Source of the DNA: Aliivibrio fischeri ATCC 7744 = JCM 18803 = DSM 507
Lineage (GTDB): Bacteria > Pseudomonadota > Gammaproteobacteria > Enterobacterales > Vibrionaceae
Direction: 5' to 3'
Assembly (NCBI RefSeq): GCF_023983475.1
Contig: NZ_CP092712.1
Location: forward strand, 2,294,001 to 2,358,000
DNA length: 64,000 nt
Shown piece by piece: positions 44,646-54,213 of the stretch. The notes under the pieces are model-generated. The model saw only the letters and a program-made list of their open reading frames with translations, made no database searches and was not told the DNA's origin. Position numbers and translations under genes: made by a program. Positions within the stretch are counted from its first letter, which is position 1, and each line of letters opens with the position of its first letter.

Positions 44646-45174
44646 CAAATTCTGAGGAGAAGCCTACGCCCAACAAAGCGAAAAAAAATCAGGATAAAAT
44701 TATCAATAAAATAATGATAAAAACATAACCCTATTGACCTTTATTTTTTTAACCAAAAGAAAAAATACACTTAAATTCAATTAGTTAATATTTTTCTTTT
44801 ATATTTATGATGGTTTTTATAAAAAATATAAATTTATCAAGAAGGGAATTTTCGACAGGATTATAGTGAGGTTTATCTCATCATTATAAGAATATAAAAC
44901 CAATTTTTGGTGCTTAACTTCTTATTGGCTACTGAAAGAAAAAGCGCAACGATTATTTTGTAAATCTTTATGCTTATACGTAAAAAAAGTACGACATATT
45001 GTTTCATTATTATTGACTAATCAAACTTCGCTGAACTATATTAATCGCCGCAAATCCTTAGCAAACGATATTTTATACAACTTTATAACAAAGTTACTTA
45101 TATTTCTTAAAGGATAGCGCTCGTTATCCATTATTTAAGAAAAATAAATTAACGATTAATAATAAGGAAATTTC
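44646..45174. other. AT-rich divergent region between cadB and the AGCS symporter gene
   Basis: About 530 bases with no gene. A promoter candidate for the symporter is TTGACT (45013-45018), an 18-base spacer and TATATT (45037-45042). A small GGATA/TATCC hairpin lies near 45113-45130. CadC-binding sites cannot be assigned by eye. Confidence 0.45.
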
Positions 45175-46644
45175 ATGACAAACACAGATTCAACGCTTAT
45201 TGAATCGATGAACGAAGCCTTGCTTTCGGTTATTGGTAGTATCAATGGGCTTCTTTGGGGACAAGTCCTTGTTTATTTATTAGTTGGTGTGGGTGTCTAC
45301 TTCACTCTGCGTCTTGGTTTTATTCAAATTCGCCAACTAGGACATTCAGTTAAAATCTTACGTAGCGGCCAAGAAATCGAAAATGGCATCAGCTCTTATC
45401 AAGTCTTCTGTACTTCTATGGCAGCCCGCGTGGGAACGGGTAACATGGCAGGTGTTGCAGTTGCATTAACCGTCGGTGGCCCTGGTGCTATTTTTTGGAT
45501 GTGGTTAATTGCTCTATTTGGTATGGCAACAGCTTTCATCGAATCAACACTGGCACAAGTTTACAAAGTAAAAGATGTTGATGGTCAATACCGTGGTGGT
45601 CCAGCTTATTATATGGAAAAAGGTTTAGGCCAACGCTGGATGGGTACGCTTTTCTCTATCTTCTTAATCATCGCTTTTGGTCTAGTATTCAACGCAGTTC
45701 AAGCAAACACTATCACTGACGCTCTTAACCACTCATTTGGTTTTGATAAAACCATTATGGGTATCGTGATTGTTGTTATCTCTGGTTTCTTTATCATGGG
45801 TGGTTTACGTCGTGTTGCTAACGCATCATCGAAAATCGTTCCTGTTATGGCGATCGGTTACCTAGCAATTGCTCTGATCATCGTCGTAATGAATATCACA
45901 GAAGTACCAGCAGTACTGACTCTTATCGTTAAAAGTGCATTTGGCTGGCAAGAAGCGGCTGTTGGTGGTGTGGCATACACTATCGCACAAGCTATGCAAT
46001 CAGGTATTGCTCGTGGTCTATTCTCAAACGAAGCGGGTATGGGTTCTGCTGCTAACATCGCAGCAAGTGCTACACCAAACCCTAACCACCCAGCGTCACA
46101 AGGTTTTGTGCAAATGCTAGGTGTGTTTGTAGATACGTTAGTTATCTGTACGGCTTCTGCTGCAATGATTATGCTTTCTGGCGTAATGGATCAACCAGAT
46201 GCTGCTACGGGTATCAGTCTTCTTCAACAGGCGCTGACTAACGAGTTGGGCGGTTGGACAAGCTACTTTATGGCGCTAGCGATTCTTCTGTTCTGCTTTA
46301 CTTCTATCATTGCAAACTACAGCTACGCTGAAACAAACGTAATGTTCTTGAATGGCAACTCTAAGAAAGGCTTGTTTGGTTTCCGTCTGTGTGTGCTAGC
46401 AATGGTGATGTTCGGTTCAGTAGCGTCTCTGCCAGTAGTATGGAACCTTGCAGATGCTTCTATGGGTATGATGGCTTTAATCAACATTGTTGCTCTAGTT
46501 CTACTATCTAAACTAGCAATCAAAGTTATCAAAGATTACGAAGTTCAACTTAAAGCAGGAAAAACACCTGAATTTGACAGAACTAAGTTCCCTGAACTTG
46601 ATGATTTAAAAGGTGCATGGCACCCAAAGAAAAAACAACACTAA
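45175..46644 (+). CDS. Sodium:alanine/glycine symporter (AGCS family)
   Basis: 489 residues with about 10-11 membrane segments; sodium-coupled uptake of alanine or glycine at the inner membrane. AGCS signatures: ARVGTGNMAGVAVALTVGGPGAIFWMW near 85-110 and GIARGLFSNEAGMGSAANIAA near 275-295. AGGAAA lies seven bases ahead of the ATG. Followed by its own terminator, then an IS3-family insertion. Substrate preference is not readable from sequence. Confidence 0.93.
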   Translation: MTNTDSTLIESMNEALLSVIGSINGLLWGQVLVYLLVGVGVYFTLRLGFIQIRQLGHSVKILRSGQEIENGISSYQVFCTSMAARVGTGNMAGVAVALTVGGPGAIFWMWLIALFGMATAFIESTLAQVYKVKDVDGQYRGGPAYYMEKGLGQRWMGTLFSIFLIIAFGLVFNAVQANTITDALNHSFGFDKTIMGIVIVVISGFFIMGGLRRVANASSKIVPVMAIGYLAIALIIVVMNITEVPAVLTLIVKSAFGWQEAAVGGVAYTIAQAMQSGIARGLFSNEAGMGSAANIAASATPNPNHPASQGFVQMLGVFVDTLVICTASAAMIMLSGVMDQPDAATGISLLQQALTNELGGWTSYFMALAILLFCFTSIIANYSYAETNVMFLNGNSKKGLFGFRLCVLAMVMFGSVASLPVVWNLADASMGMMALINIVALVLLSKLAIKVIKDYEVQLKAGKTPEFDRTKFPELDDLKGAWHPKKKQH

Positions 46645-46667
46645 TTTAATCCATAATTAGTTAAAAA

Positions 46668-46703
46668 AAAGCCCGTCGAACTAGATTCGACGGGCTTTTT
46701 TAT
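46668..46703 (+). terminator. Terminator of the symporter gene
   Basis: 13-bp stem AAAGCCCGTCGAA/TTCGACGGGCTTT (46668-46680 with 46686-46698) followed by T-rich sequence. Confidence 0.92.
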
Positions 46704-46750
46704 TACACCTGTCTCGTCCTGAAATGTGTTTACACATTTAGGACTTTTAT

Positions 46751-47149
46751 ATGACAAATCAAGAAAAAACAAAGAATAAGCGAACTCAACGCGATTATTC
46801 ATTAGGCTTTAAATTGCAGCTTGTTGCCGCTATAGAAAAAGGCGATATGACCTATAAGCAAGCTCAAAACATTTATGGCATTCAAGGTCGATCTACCGTA
46901 CTTACTTGGTTAAGAAAACACGGTAAGATGGACTGGTCTCAATCACCTAAGATTATTATGCCTAAATCCCCGAAAGCGAAAGAATCGCCTGCACAAAAAA
47001 TTAAACGTTTAGAGCGAGAGCTTGATGATGAAAGAATGCGTAATTTATTACTTAATGAAGTAGTGAATATCATGGACGCAGAACATGGTGCAGGCCTTAG
47101 AAAAAAGTATATTGCCAAGGAGCAAGAAGTCTTCAAAAGCAGAAAATGA
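46751..47149 (+). CDS. IS3-family OrfA
   Basis: 132 residues: N-terminal helix-turn-helix (YSLGFKLQLVAAIEKGDMTYKQAQNIYGIQGRSTVLTWLRKHG) and a C-terminal leucine-zipper-like helix (AQKIKRLERELDDERMRNLLLNEVVNIM). DNA-end binding subunit of the transposase. Its end overlaps orfB by four bases (ATGA), in the -1 frame. Confidence 0.93.
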   Translation: MTNQEKTKNKRTQRDYSLGFKLQLVAAIEKGDMTYKQAQNIYGIQGRSTVLTWLRKHGKMDWSQSPKIIMPKSPKAKESPAQKIKRLERELDDERMRNLLLNEVVNIMDAEHGAGLRKKYIAKEQEVFKSRK

Positions 47150-47979
47150 TCAGCTTAGAGCGAGCTAGTCAGCTACTTGGCATTACAAGACAATGTATAT
47201 ACCAACAAGAACGTAGAGCTCTGAAACGTGCCGTTGAACTTTCACCGGTTAAAAATATGGTGCAAGAAATTCGTCGATATATGCCTCGTATTGGAGGTAA
47301 AAAATTATATTTTTTACTTAAGCCCAAATTCATCACTCATGGCATAAAGTTAGGCAGAGATAACTTTTTTTCCTATTTAAGAAATGAGTGCTTATTAGTA
47401 AAACCTAAACGAAGTTATACAAAAACTACCTATAGTAAGCATTGGATGAAAAAACATCCTAATTTACTTAAAGAAGTAACACCTCAAGCATCTGAAGAGG
47501 TTTTTGTTAGTGATATCACTTACGTTCAATCACAAAAAGGTATTCATTATTTATCTTTAGTAACAGATGCTTATAGTCGAAAGATAATGGGATATGAATT
47601 AAGTGATGAAATGAAAGCTACTGATGTAGTCAAAGCTCTTGATATGGCGATAGATAGCCGTCAATATCAAAGGAGTACGATTCATCATTCAGACCGAGGA
47701 TTACAGTATTGTTCAAAGGTTTATCAGGAAAAATTGAATAAAAATGATATTAAGCCATCAATGACGGATGGTTATGATTGCTATCAAAATGCATTAGCAG
47801 AGCGAATAAATGGGATACTTAAACAAGAGTTTCTTTTGTATGACTGTAAAGATTTAGAGGAGTTAAGGCATTTAGTTGAAGAATCTATTTTTATTTATAA
47901 TGAAATGCGGCCACATTTAAGCTTGGGAATGAGTACACCAAATCAAGTACACAAAAAAGCCAAGTGCGTACGCACTTAG
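47146..47979 (+). CDS. IS3-family OrfB transposase (DDE integrase)
   Basis: 277 residues with the rve catalytic triad: Asp in FVSDITYV, Asp in IHHSDRGLQYCS and Glu in NALAERINGILKQEF, with the usual IS3 spacing. May be made by coupling at the ATGA overlap or as an OrfAB fusion by -1 frameshifting; no classic slippery heptamer was identified. A hairpin AAGTGCG/CGCACTT at 47962-47977 overlaps its 3' end and may stop transcription. Confidence 0.94.
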   Translation: MISLERASQLLGITRQCIYQQERRALKRAVELSPVKNMVQEIRRYMPRIGGKKLYFLLKPKFITHGIKLGRDNFFSYLRNECLLVKPKRSYTKTTYSKHWMKKHPNLLKEVTPQASEEVFVSDITYVQSQKGIHYLSLVTDAYSRKIMGYELSDEMKATDVVKALDMAIDSRQYQRSTIHHSDRGLQYCSKVYQEKLNKNDIKPSMTDGYDCYQNALAERINGILKQEFLLYDCKDLEELRHLVEESIFIYNEMRPHLSLGMSTPNQVHKKAKCVRT

Positions 47980-48050
47980 CTTTCAATTAAAAATCGTCAA
48001 CGTATTTTAGGACGAGACAACCAATATACTGCATAAATCGTTAATCACGA

Positions 48051-49676
48051 TTACCCCATCAAGCGAACTTCACTCGGGTTAACGGCACGATACATAAAAT
48101 AAGCAACAGTTTCTAAGTCACTGTAAAATGCAAGGTTTTCAGCAAGCATATAAGTTTCAAGTGACGTATCCATAAAGAAAGCCTTACTGTATGACTCCCC
48201 TGCTTGATCTAAATCGCCATCTAACTCAGCAAGTTTCCCTTCTAATATATAAGAGAATGCCGACTCTCTATCCTTAAACGCGAGGTTAAGATAAGCTCTA
48301 GCATCCTCTTTGTTATCTTGCTTAATCGCTATCATAGCTAATGCTTCATAAATACGAGGAGGCAACACACCGACATCCGATAAGGCATATCTAGCTTGAA
48401 GATCCTGACTTAGCTTTTCAATTTTAGCGGTGTTTTCATCTAATTCTAATTCAGGGTTAAGCGCTGAATAGGCGTTATAAGCAATGTATAACTCCGAAAG
48501 CACATAATCATTATTCGGTTCTGCTAACGCAATGTTCTCTAACAGATCGATCCCTTTTTCAAAGTTTTTTTGATCCGTTTGATTAATAAAGTGATTCGCT
48601 CGAACCAACATCTCTAATAGACCATGCTCCTTTGGTAAACCAAGCATTAGCCTATTCATATCTTGTTCGGATGCTTTAACGCCTAAAGTACGCATTAAAT
48701 CTTGAGATGATTGGCGTAACACATGCGCTAAGTTGGCATTGGTCATTAAATATTGACGACTAAACAGCACTCGATTTGAAATATTACTGCGATACTCAAC
48801 ATCTAAATACGTTTTATTTTGCTGTTCTTCTACTCGAACATTCACTGCTTTTCCGGGCAAAATGCCAGTAGTAAATGCGGTTTTATTTAACTGGACTCGG
48901 TAGTGACCAACACTTGCTAAATCTGCCATCAATTTTTGACTAATACCATCAGCCAAATATTCTGTTTCATTATTCGAGTTACGGCTTGCGTGATAGGTAA
49001 ACTCAATTAAATCAGTATCTACAGCCTTGGTTATATGAGTGGTTGTTTGCTGATAAGTAACTGAAAAAATAACCGCAATTAATACGCCAACGAGAAAAAA
49101 ATCAAACGCTAATAGCTTCCAACGATGTAAAAAGCTAAAACTCTCACCCTGTTTTTTCTTTTCGTTTGATACTTGATTCGAAATATTAGTTACAGCACGT
49201 GTTAATGGACCAGCAGGAAAAGAGAGTTGTGCTGTCTCATCTTGTTCTTTTTCTTGTTCTGCAGTGTTCAATTCAACATTATGATTCTGATTTTCATCAG
49301 CTTCTGTTGAGGTAAATGTATCGCAAGGTTTCCAATAAGGCGTATCTTCTAATCTTATTTGCTTAGTTTCTGCAACCAACTTATACCCACGTTTTGGTAC
49401 CGTAACTAAATAACGAGTGTTATCTAAACGACCATCACGCAATACTTTTCGCAGTTCAAATATTGATTGTGTTACCACTTGATCGGTAACAAACGCACCA
49501 TCCCATACATGTTTAATTAACTCATCTCGACAAAAGACTTCGCCTGAATGCTGCGCTAAAAAGCGAAGTAAATTAATTAAACGTGGTTCAACCGACACTT
49601 CCCTATCTTGGCGATATAACTTATTTTCCTCAATAACTAGAGTCCAGTCATTAATTTGAAAACAGATCCCGACCAT
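48051..49676 (-). CDS. cadC: CadC, membrane-bound ToxR-type activator of cadBA
   Basis: 541 residues: N-terminal OmpR/ToxR-type winged helix (5-100, with VSVEPRLINLLRFLAQHSGEVFCRDELIKHVWDG and YLVTVPKRGYKL), a long acidic cytoplasmic linker, one membrane segment (about 188-208) and a periplasmic sensor of about 330 residues containing TPR-like helices. This is the CadC plan; together with cadBA in the same neighbourhood the assignment is firm. The periplasmic part has no Cys, whereas E. coli CadC has a regulatory disulfide (C208-C272). It is separated from cadBA by the symporter gene and an IS. Confidence 0.88.
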   Translation of the reverse strand: MVGICFQINDWTLVIEENKLYRQDREVSVEPRLINLLRFLAQHSGEVFCRDELIKHVWDGAFVTDQVVTQSIFELRKVLRDGRLDNTRYLVTVPKRGYKLVAETKQIRLEDTPYWKPCDTFTSTEADENQNHNVELNTAEQEKEQDETAQLSFPAGPLTRAVTNISNQVSNEKKKQGESFSFLHRWKLLAFDFFLVGVLIAVIFSVTYQQTTTHITKAVDTDLIEFTYHASRNSNNETEYLADGISQKLMADLASVGHYRVQLNKTAFTTGILPGKAVNVRVEEQQNKTYLDVEYRSNISNRVLFSRQYLMTNANLAHVLRQSSQDLMRTLGVKASEQDMNRLMLGLPKEHGLLEMLVRANHFINQTDQKNFEKGIDLLENIALAEPNNDYVLSELYIAYNAYSALNPELELDENTAKIEKLSQDLQARYALSDVGVLPPRIYEALAMIAIKQDNKEDARAYLNLAFKDRESAFSYILEGKLAELDGDLDQAGESYSKAFFMDTSLETYMLAENLAFYSDLETVAYFMYRAVNPSEVRLMG

Positions 49677-50156
49677 AAGATACTCATTTGTATGAATTGA
49701 TATAAATGTAAAAGAAGAAAGGCCTCAAAAATAATAAGGTTTATCTTATTTTCAAGCTCTCCTTTTAAAGAAGTTGGGATTATAGATAACCCTTCTTCTC
49801 ATTTATATGATATTCCTATTTCAAAAATGGAATCTTAGGATCCAACCACTGTTCAACGAATAGAAAAATTACATAACCATATGAATATAAAGATAACAGA
49901 CTAATATGGAACGCATTAAAAATAGCCTAATAATTCCATTAACCATCAACAAAAATAAATGAACAGCTCTGTTCTTATCATTAATATTTAACGCATTATA
50001 TGAATACAACATAAATAGAGTATAAATAGATCAATAAATCTCAACCTATTACTTTTAAATCAACAAAAATAATATTGATATAAAAAAACTAAAATACTAT
50101 TAATATCTTTATCAAATAATATCAATATACGCGTATCAACAAGATAGAAATAAAAA
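49677..50156. other. AT-rich gap upstream of cadC
   Basis: About 480 bases of very AT-rich sequence with no gene seen on either strand. It must hold the cadC promoter, which I could not pinpoint. Confidence 0.5.
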
Positions 50157-50178
50157 AGGCCAACCACTTGGTTAGCCT
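50152..50178 (-). terminator. Terminator of the YeeE/YedE pair
   Basis: Minus strand AGGCT-AACC-loop-GGTT-GGCCT type hairpin (50178-50157, one mismatch) followed by a T-run. Confidence 0.85.
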
Positions 50179-50198
50179 CTAAGAAAACGAATAAATGT

Positions 50199-50624
50199 TT
50201 ATTTTTTCACTAAAGCATTGGTCATTGCTAATCCAAACATCATGGCAAATAAGAATACAAATACATCATTATTTCCTAAAGCGATACTTGAAACTACTGG
50301 CCCAGGACAGATTCCAGCAAGCCCCCAGCCAATACCAAAAATAGCAGCACCTGAAATCAATTTATTATCAATGTGCTTATTGGTAGATAAACAAAACTCT
50401 TCCGCATTCAATGGCTTTGTTTTTGATTTAATAAATAAGAAGTAAGCAGGCATAAATACCAACAACGCCCCTCCCATCACAAACATTAAACTCGGATCCC
50501 ATGCTCCTGAAACATCCAAAAATCCAACCACTTTTTCAGGATCAGCCATTCCCGATGTTGTCATTCCAAGACCAAACAATCCACCAGAGAGTAAAGCAAT
50601 AATTCGAAACATAAGATTATTCAT
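50199..50624 (-). CDS. YeeE/YedE family membrane protein, second half-subunit (PmpB-like)
   Basis: 141 residues from ATG 50624 (GGGAG five bases upstream), about four membrane segments. Contains GMTTSGMADPEKVVGFLDVSGAWDPSLMFVMGGAL and GIGWGLAGICPGPVV, the conserved Cys-containing motif of the sulfur-transport (YeeE/YedE) family. It is the downstream member of a split pair; together they equal one full-length YeeE. Likely imports thiosulfate or another sulfur compound. Confidence 0.85.
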   Translation of the reverse strand: MNNLMFRIIALLSGGLFGLGMTTSGMADPEKVVGFLDVSGAWDPSLMFVMGGALLVFMPAYFLFIKSKTKPLNAEEFCLSTNKHIDNKLISGAAIFGIGWGLAGICPGPVVSSIALGNNDVFVFLFAMMFGLAMTNALVKK

Positions 50625-50634
50625 GATCACTCCC

Positions 50635-51048
50635 TTAAAGAACGTGTAATCGGATAAAAACAGTTATTCCAGCCACTAGCATAAATACACAAGTAGCGAC
50701 AATTGAACGAACAGACAATCGTCCAATCCCACAAATTCCATGCCCACTAGTACAACCATTACCTAGGCGAGTACCAATACCAACCAGTAAACCAGCAATA
50801 ATCAACAGTGGTGTGTTTGTTGTATATTCCGTAGGAACATGTGCGCCAAAGAAATAAACACCTGCTGCACCACCTGAAATCATACCTAGAACAAACAACC
50901 ATCGCCAAGCATAGTCCTTTTTTTTCGGTGTCATTAACCCTGTTAATACACCACTTATCCCTGCAATTTTTCCATTTAACAAAAGAAGTAGCGTAGCAGA
51001 GACACCTAAAAGCATACCGCCAAACAAAGAGAACCATGGAATCGTCAT
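50635..51048 (-). CDS. YeeE/YedE family membrane protein, first half-subunit (PmpA-like)
   Basis: 137 residues, about four membrane segments, with the family motif GTRLGNGCTSGHGICGIGRLSVRS, whose Cys pair is typical of this sulfur transporter group. Ten bases before the second half. Divergent from a CoA-disulfide reductase/rhodanese gene, so the three probably act together in handling of reduced sulfur. Confidence 0.87.
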   Translation of the reverse strand: MTIPWFSLFGGMLLGVSATLLLLLNGKIAGISGVLTGLMTPKKKDYAWRWLFVLGMISGGAAGVYFFGAHVPTEYTTNTPLLIIAGLLVGIGTRLGNGCTSGHGICGIGRLSVRSIVATCVFMLVAGITVFIRLHVL

Positions 51049-51153
51049 TTATCAATACCTGTTAGATTGTTTTTTAAACATATATTTTAGATTACGGTCA
51101 CCAATTAAATTAGTCAATACTTATTTAGCAAATTAAAATTTAACAAAACAAAT

Positions 51154-51169
51154 ATTAGACAAAGCTAAT
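51154..51169. promoter_or_regulatory. Possible operator in the sulfur-gene divergent region
   Basis: ATTAG-ACAAAG-CTAAT, a 16-base palindrome in the 190-base gap between the divergent genes. Could be the site of a sulfide- or persulfide-responsive repressor; no regulator gene is adjacent. Confidence 0.3.
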
Positions 51170-51238
51170 TTAAATAACTATAGTAAAAAACAATTGAGCA
51201 TAAATTGCTCTGATTTTTTCATTATGAGGGAAATCGGA

Positions 51239-52885
51239 ATGACCAAAATTGTAATTATTGGTGGCGTTGCTGGTGGTGCTTCTGCAGCAGCAAGAGCACG
51301 TCGTTTAAGTGAAGATGCACAAATTATCATGCTAGAGCGTGGGCCTTTTGTTTCTTTTGCTAACTGTGGATTGCCATATCATATTGGGGGTGACATCAAA
51401 GATCGCGATAATTTACTACTACAAACTCCTGATAGTTTTTTAGCTCGTTTTAATGTTGATGTGCGTGTAATGAACGAAGTAATAAGCATTAACCGTGGTG
51501 AAAAAACAATTACAATTAAAAACTTAGTCGATAATACTGAGTACCAAGAAAATTATGATTTTCTTTTATTAAGTCCAGGTGCAGGTCCCATTGTTCCCCC
51601 TATCCCAGGTATTAATAACTCACTGACATTTTCTCTACGTAATGTCCCTGATATGGATCGTATTATCGCCTCAATTAGAGACAATAAACCACAACATGCA
51701 ACGGTTGTTGGTGGCGGTTTTATTGGATTAGAAATGATGGAAGCTTTCCATCAACTCGGTATCAAAACAACACTATTAGAGCTAGCAGATCAAGTAATGA
51801 CTCCAGTTGATCGTGAAATGGCAGGCTTTGTTCATAAAGAAATCAAAGATAAAGGCATAGATCTTCGATTAGGATCAGCACTTCAAGAAGTCATTGAAAC
51901 TGAAACTGGATTAACACTTTCTTTGAGTACAGGTGAAGTTCTAGACACCAATCTATTAATCATGGCTATTGGTGTTAAGCCTGAAACCAAACTAGCAAAT
52001 GAGGCTGGATTACAGCTTGGCGAATTAGGTGGTATTTATACTAATGATCAACTACAAACCAGCGACCCATTTATCTATGCCGTTGGTGATGCCATTGAAG
52101 AAAAAGATTTTGTTACTGGTAACCAAACTTTAGTTCCACTTGCTGGCCCAGCAAACCGTCAAGGCCGTATGGCCGCTGATAATATGCTCGGTCGAAATGA
52201 GAGTTACCAAGGCACTCAAGGCACCGCTATTTGCAAAGTATTCGATTTAGCTATTGCTTCTACAGGTAAAAATGAAAAAACGTTAAAACACGAGGGCATT
52301 AGCTACGAAAAAGTATTTGTCCATACAGCAAGCCACGCAAGCTACTATCCTGGCGCTGAAATCGTTTCATTTAAACTGTTGTTTTCGCCAGAAACGAGAA
52401 AGATTTTAGGTGCCCAAGCCGTTGGTAAAGATGGCATAGATAAACGAATTGATGTTATGGCTGTTGCTCAACGAGCAGGAATGACAGTTGATCAACTTGA
52501 GCATTTAGAACTCACTTATGCTCCACCATTTGGCAGTGCGAAAGATGTAATAAACCAAGCCGCTTTTGTAGCAAATAACCTTATTAAAGGAGATACCAAA
52601 GCGATTCATTTTGATGAAGTGGAGCATCTTAATGAAAATCAAATCTTACTTGATGTAAGAAATCCTGCTGAGTTAATCAATGTTGGTTATATTAAAGGAG
52701 CAATGAATATTCCAGTAGATCAACTTCGCCAGCGATTGAATGAACTACCTAAAGACAAAGAGATCATCATTTATTGCCAAGTTGGACTACGTGGGAATGT
52801 CGCCTATCGTCAGCTTGTAAATAATGGATTTAAAGCTCGGAATCTAATTGGTGGTTATCGTACTTATTCTTTTGCTAATGCCTAA
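51239..52885 (+). CDS. CoA-disulfide/persulfide reductase with C-terminal rhodanese domain
   Basis: 548 residues from ATG 51239 (MTKIVIIGGVAGG). FAD domain with the active Cys43 in SFANCGLPYHIGG, NAD domain VVGGGFIGLEMMEAF, dimerisation domain with the LTYAPPFGSAKDVIN motif, and a rhodanese domain from about residue 455 with active Cys in IIIYCQVGLRGN. This architecture matches the CoA-dependent NADH persulfide/polysulfide reductases (for example Nsr of Shewanella). Divergent from the YeeE/YedE pair. Confidence 0.92.
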   Translation: MTKIVIIGGVAGGASAAARARRLSEDAQIIMLERGPFVSFANCGLPYHIGGDIKDRDNLLLQTPDSFLARFNVDVRVMNEVISINRGEKTITIKNLVDNTEYQENYDFLLLSPGAGPIVPPIPGINNSLTFSLRNVPDMDRIIASIRDNKPQHATVVGGGFIGLEMMEAFHQLGIKTTLLELADQVMTPVDREMAGFVHKEIKDKGIDLRLGSALQEVIETETGLTLSLSTGEVLDTNLLIMAIGVKPETKLANEAGLQLGELGGIYTNDQLQTSDPFIYAVGDAIEEKDFVTGNQTLVPLAGPANRQGRMAADNMLGRNESYQGTQGTAICKVFDLAIASTGKNEKTLKHEGISYEKVFVHTASHASYYPGAEIVSFKLLFSPETRKILGAQAVGKDGIDKRIDVMAVAQRAGMTVDQLEHLELTYAPPFGSAKDVINQAAFVANNLIKGDTKAIHFDEVEHLNENQILLDVRNPAELINVGYIKGAMNIPVDQLRQRLNELPKDKEIIIYCQVGLRGNVAYRQLVNNGFKARNLIGGYRTYSFANA

Positions 52886-52905
52886 TTAATCGCTTTAATC
52901 TCTAA

Positions 52906-52930
52906 TAAAGGACGTAATCAGCGTCCTTTA
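52906..52930 (+). terminator. Hairpin after the CoA-disulfide reductase gene
   Basis: 9-bp stem TAAAGGACG/CGTCCTTTA (52906-52914 with 52922-52930). The T-tract is short. Confidence 0.6.
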
Positions 52931-52965
52931 TACACTCGACACTCTGACAATTATGAGGTAAGTTT

Positions 52966-52989
52966 AGAAGTATAGACGTATAGAAACCC
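52966..52989 (+). promoter_or_regulatory. MetJ operator of metA
   Basis: Three tandem 8-base met boxes AGAAGTAT, AGACGTAT and AGAAACCC (consensus AGACGTCT), ending 18 bases before the metA start. Predicts repression by MetJ with S-adenosylmethionine. Confidence 0.75.
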
Positions 52990-53007
52990 AAAACTTAAGG
53001 ATAAGTT

Positions 53008-53949
53008 GTGCCGATCAAAATACCTGACCAACTCCCTGCAACTGAAGTATTACGTGAAGAGAATATCTTTTTCATGCAGGAATCTCGTGCTACCACACAA
53101 GCGATTCGACCTCTTAAAGTCATTATTTTAAATTTAATGCCAAAAAAGATTGAGACAGAAACTCAATTTTTACGCTTACTATCTAATAGCCCATTACAAG
53201 TGGATGTAGAGCTATTACGTATTGATAATCGCACTAGCAAAAATACACCAACCGAGCATTTAGATACTTTTTATCGTCAATTTGAAGGCATTAAAGATCG
53301 TAACTTTGATGGCCTGATCATAACAGGAGCACCACTAGGATTGGTGCAGTTTGAAGATGTTATTTATTGGGATCATCTACAAACCATCATGACATGGGCA
53401 AAAGATCACGTCACTTCTAGCTTGTATGTATGCTGGGCAGCACAAGCTGGTTTAAAGCTACTTTATGATTTACCAAAGCGTACACGTAAAGAGAAACTTT
53501 CAGGCGTTTATAAACATACTAACCTTGACCAACACCACCCTATTCTACGCGGTTTTGATGATCAATTTTTAGCACCTCATTCTCGCTACGCTGATTTCTC
53601 TGCTGATTATTTAAAGTCACATACTGATTTGGATATTCTTGCTACTTCCAAAGAAGCTGGTGTGTATTTAGCGGCCACCAAAGATAAGCGAAATGTATTT
53701 GTCACTGGTCATCCAGAATATGATTCATTCACATTACACAATGAATACGTTCGTGACTTAGGAGAAGGAATGGAACCAACGATTCCTGTTAATTACTACC
53801 CTGATGACAACCCTGATATTACACCAAAAGCGACATGGCGTAGTCACGGACACCTGCTCTTTTCTAATTGGCTTAACTACTGTGTTTACCAACAGACACC
53901 GTATGATCTTGAACATTTCTCTGAGCAAAACTTCACAAGAGATGAGTAA
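53008..53949 (+). CDS. metA: Homoserine O-succinyltransferase
   Basis: First dedicated step of methionine synthesis: succinyl-CoA plus homoserine. 313 residues from a GTG start (53008; AAGGA upstream). Catalytic Cys142 in [11 protein letters not shown], His235 and Glu237 in [10 protein letters not shown], as in the MetA family. Cytosolic. MetJ boxes lie directly in front. Confidence 0.96.
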   Translation: MPIKIPDQLPATEVLREENIFFMQESRATTQAIRPLKVIILNLMPKKIETETQFLRLLSNSPLQVDVELLRIDNRTSKNTPTEHLDTFYRQFEGIKDRNFDGLIITGAPLGLVQFEDVIYWDHLQTIMTWAKDHVTSSLYVCWAAQAGLKLLYDLPKRTRKEKLSGVYKHTNLDQHHPILRGFDDQFLAPHSRYADFSADYLKSHTDLDILATSKEAGVYLAATKDKRNVFVTGHPEYDSFTLHNEYVRDLGEGMEPTIPVNYYPDDNPDITPKATWRSHGHLLFSNWLNYCVYQQTPYDLEHFSEQNFTRDE

Positions 53950-53968
53950 CCTTAACTCATTTTAATTA

Positions 53969-53996
53969 GCGGGTATTATTCTTCATACATACCCGC
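53969..53996 (+). other. Hairpin after metA
   Basis: 7-bp stem GCGGGTA/TACCCGC with a 14-base loop, 20 bases after the stop codon. No T-run, so termination here is uncertain. Confidence 0.45.
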
Positions 53997-54073
53997 CACA
54001 AGCACAAAACCACCACTACAATCTGATAAATAGAGCACATTTTGTCCTTTTTTGATAAAAAATGAGCTTTGGT

Positions 54074-54087
54074 TTAATTCAGATCAA
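54074..54087 (+). promoter_or_regulatory. FNR site upstream of the Dcu transporter gene
   Basis: TTAAT-TCAG-ATCAA matches 9 of 10 positions of TTGAT-N4-ATCAA. It is 127 bases before the ATG, a suitable place for an FNR-activated promoter, and the gene is of an anaerobic transporter family. Confidence 0.7.
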
Positions 54088-54213
54088 CCCTGCATCTATT
54101 TATAAAATCAACAACAATCTAAATGAGAACAAGCTCAATAAAACCCTATGAAATGTAAGGTATTAATAGCCTTAGTTGATTTTAATTATAATTGCGTTAA
54201 CGCAGGTGGTTGT

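Larger units (their letters stand above)
46710..48019 (+). mobile_element. IS3-family insertion sequence, intact
   Basis: Ends TGTCTCGTCCTGAAATGTG (from 46710) and, inverted, TGTCTCGTCCTAAAATACG (ending 48019), 16 of 19 matching. Flanked by a 3-base direct repeat ACC (46707-46709 and 48020-48022). Length 1310 with orfA and orfB. It is inserted between the symporter terminator and cadC, breaking no gene. Confidence 0.92.

Noticed and set aside
44517-45174. Glycine or lysine riboswitch between cadB and the AGCS symporter gene
   Set aside because: AGCS genes are often under glycine riboswitches, but the conserved aptamer segments are not present on either strand, and the lysine aptamer consensus is also absent.
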